Shown: positions 51,801-51,908 of the stretch, one piece after another | How the letters are laid out: each line of letters opens with the position of its first letter | Position numbering within the stretch: the first letter of the stretch is position 1 | NCBI RefSeq assembly: GCF_016785185.1 | Contig: NZ_JAEKDY010000011.1 | Reading direction: 5' to 3' (one strand) | DNA from: Heyndrickxia sporothermodurans | GTDB lineage: Bacteria; Bacillota; Bacilli; Bacillales; Bacillaceae_C | DNA: 51,908 nucleotides | Notes under the pieces: model-generated | The model's database searches: none | Seen by the model: only the letters and a program-made list of their open reading frames with translations | What the model was told of the DNA's origin: nothing | Position numbers and translations under genes: made by a program

Positions 51801-51908
51801 TACATCAACGGTTTGACCCGTTGGTAGGGTGTCAAAAAAATATTTTTCGACACGGACCCTAACTTTATTTTCATAATATGTGAAACTATTCCAATAAATA
51901 GGTACGCT
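51801..51908. mobile_element. Possible end of an inserted element, cut by the window edge
   Basis: Right after the comFC fragment there are two hairpins: CAACGG/CCGTTG and GTGTC...AAAAATATTTTT...GACAC, inside GGGTGTC / GACACGGACCC. Palindromic ends of this kind are common at IS or MITE boundaries. No transposase reading frame is visible in the 108 bases available, so the class cannot be named. Confidence 0.4.

Overview
The window reads as chromosome of a low-GC Gram-positive endospore former of the Bacillaceae. The signs are a degS-degU / degV-comFA neighbourhood, a SigX-RsiX pair, tagA and tagO, a YjcZ-type small sporulation protein, a LysM-GH18 spore-type glycosidase, consensus AGGAGG ribosome sites with frequent TTG/GTG starts, and several families of short intergenic repeats. 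I see no prophage, complete transposase, tRNA, rRNA or CRISPR.

Layout. 1-8.6 kb: an FG-GAP/VCBS-like protein cut by the left edge, a sensor kinase, a GltB-like FMN/Fe-S oxidoreductase, an unrecognised membrane protein, a new 34-aa membrane peptide, and rsiX-sigX behind a clear SigX autoregulatory promoter. 8.6-21 kb: a LysM-GH18 enzyme whose frame runs through its own terminator into the next gene, a chemoreceptor, a GlmS-like protein with Ser in place of the catalytic Cys, small enzymes, DinB and DUF421 proteins, folD behind a ZTP riboswitch, and amj. 21-27 kb: a two-component system plus three-gene ABC exporter resembling LnrJK-LMN, then two small genes. 27-34.3 kb: four exported proteins (lytic transglycosylase, short nucleotidase-like phosphoesterase, two tandem subtilases). 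34.3-37.2 kb: slaP-secA2. 37.4-40.2 kb: tagA, tagO, yvyE. 40.6-51.8 kb: degS and degU separated by a 131-bp structured repeat, six 52-bp tandem repeats, the treP-treC-treR locus with two operators, a lipoprotein, gnd, degV, a frameshifted comFA and a comFC cut off after 32 codons.

How it fits together. Much of the window concerns the cell envelope and its control: wall teichoic acid or secondary polymer initiation (tagO, tagA), lipid II flipping (amj), hexosamine-P synthesis (glmS-like), S-layer-type secretion (secA2-slaP), SigX stress control and an envelope-antibiotic exporter. DegS-DegU controls secreted enzymes and competence, but the competence operon at the right end looks broken in both genes.

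Most unusual observation. Four intergenic elements share the core GGTGCCTGACACC (about 2526-2602, 18331-18343, 32268-32306, 47435-47508). At each one the strand composition reverses: the plus strand is C>G (and A>T) on the left and G>C on the right. Where a gene ends against the element its last 40-55 codons end almost only in A or C, while the start of the same gene does not. This is based on hand counts and is reported as a candidate undescribed process.
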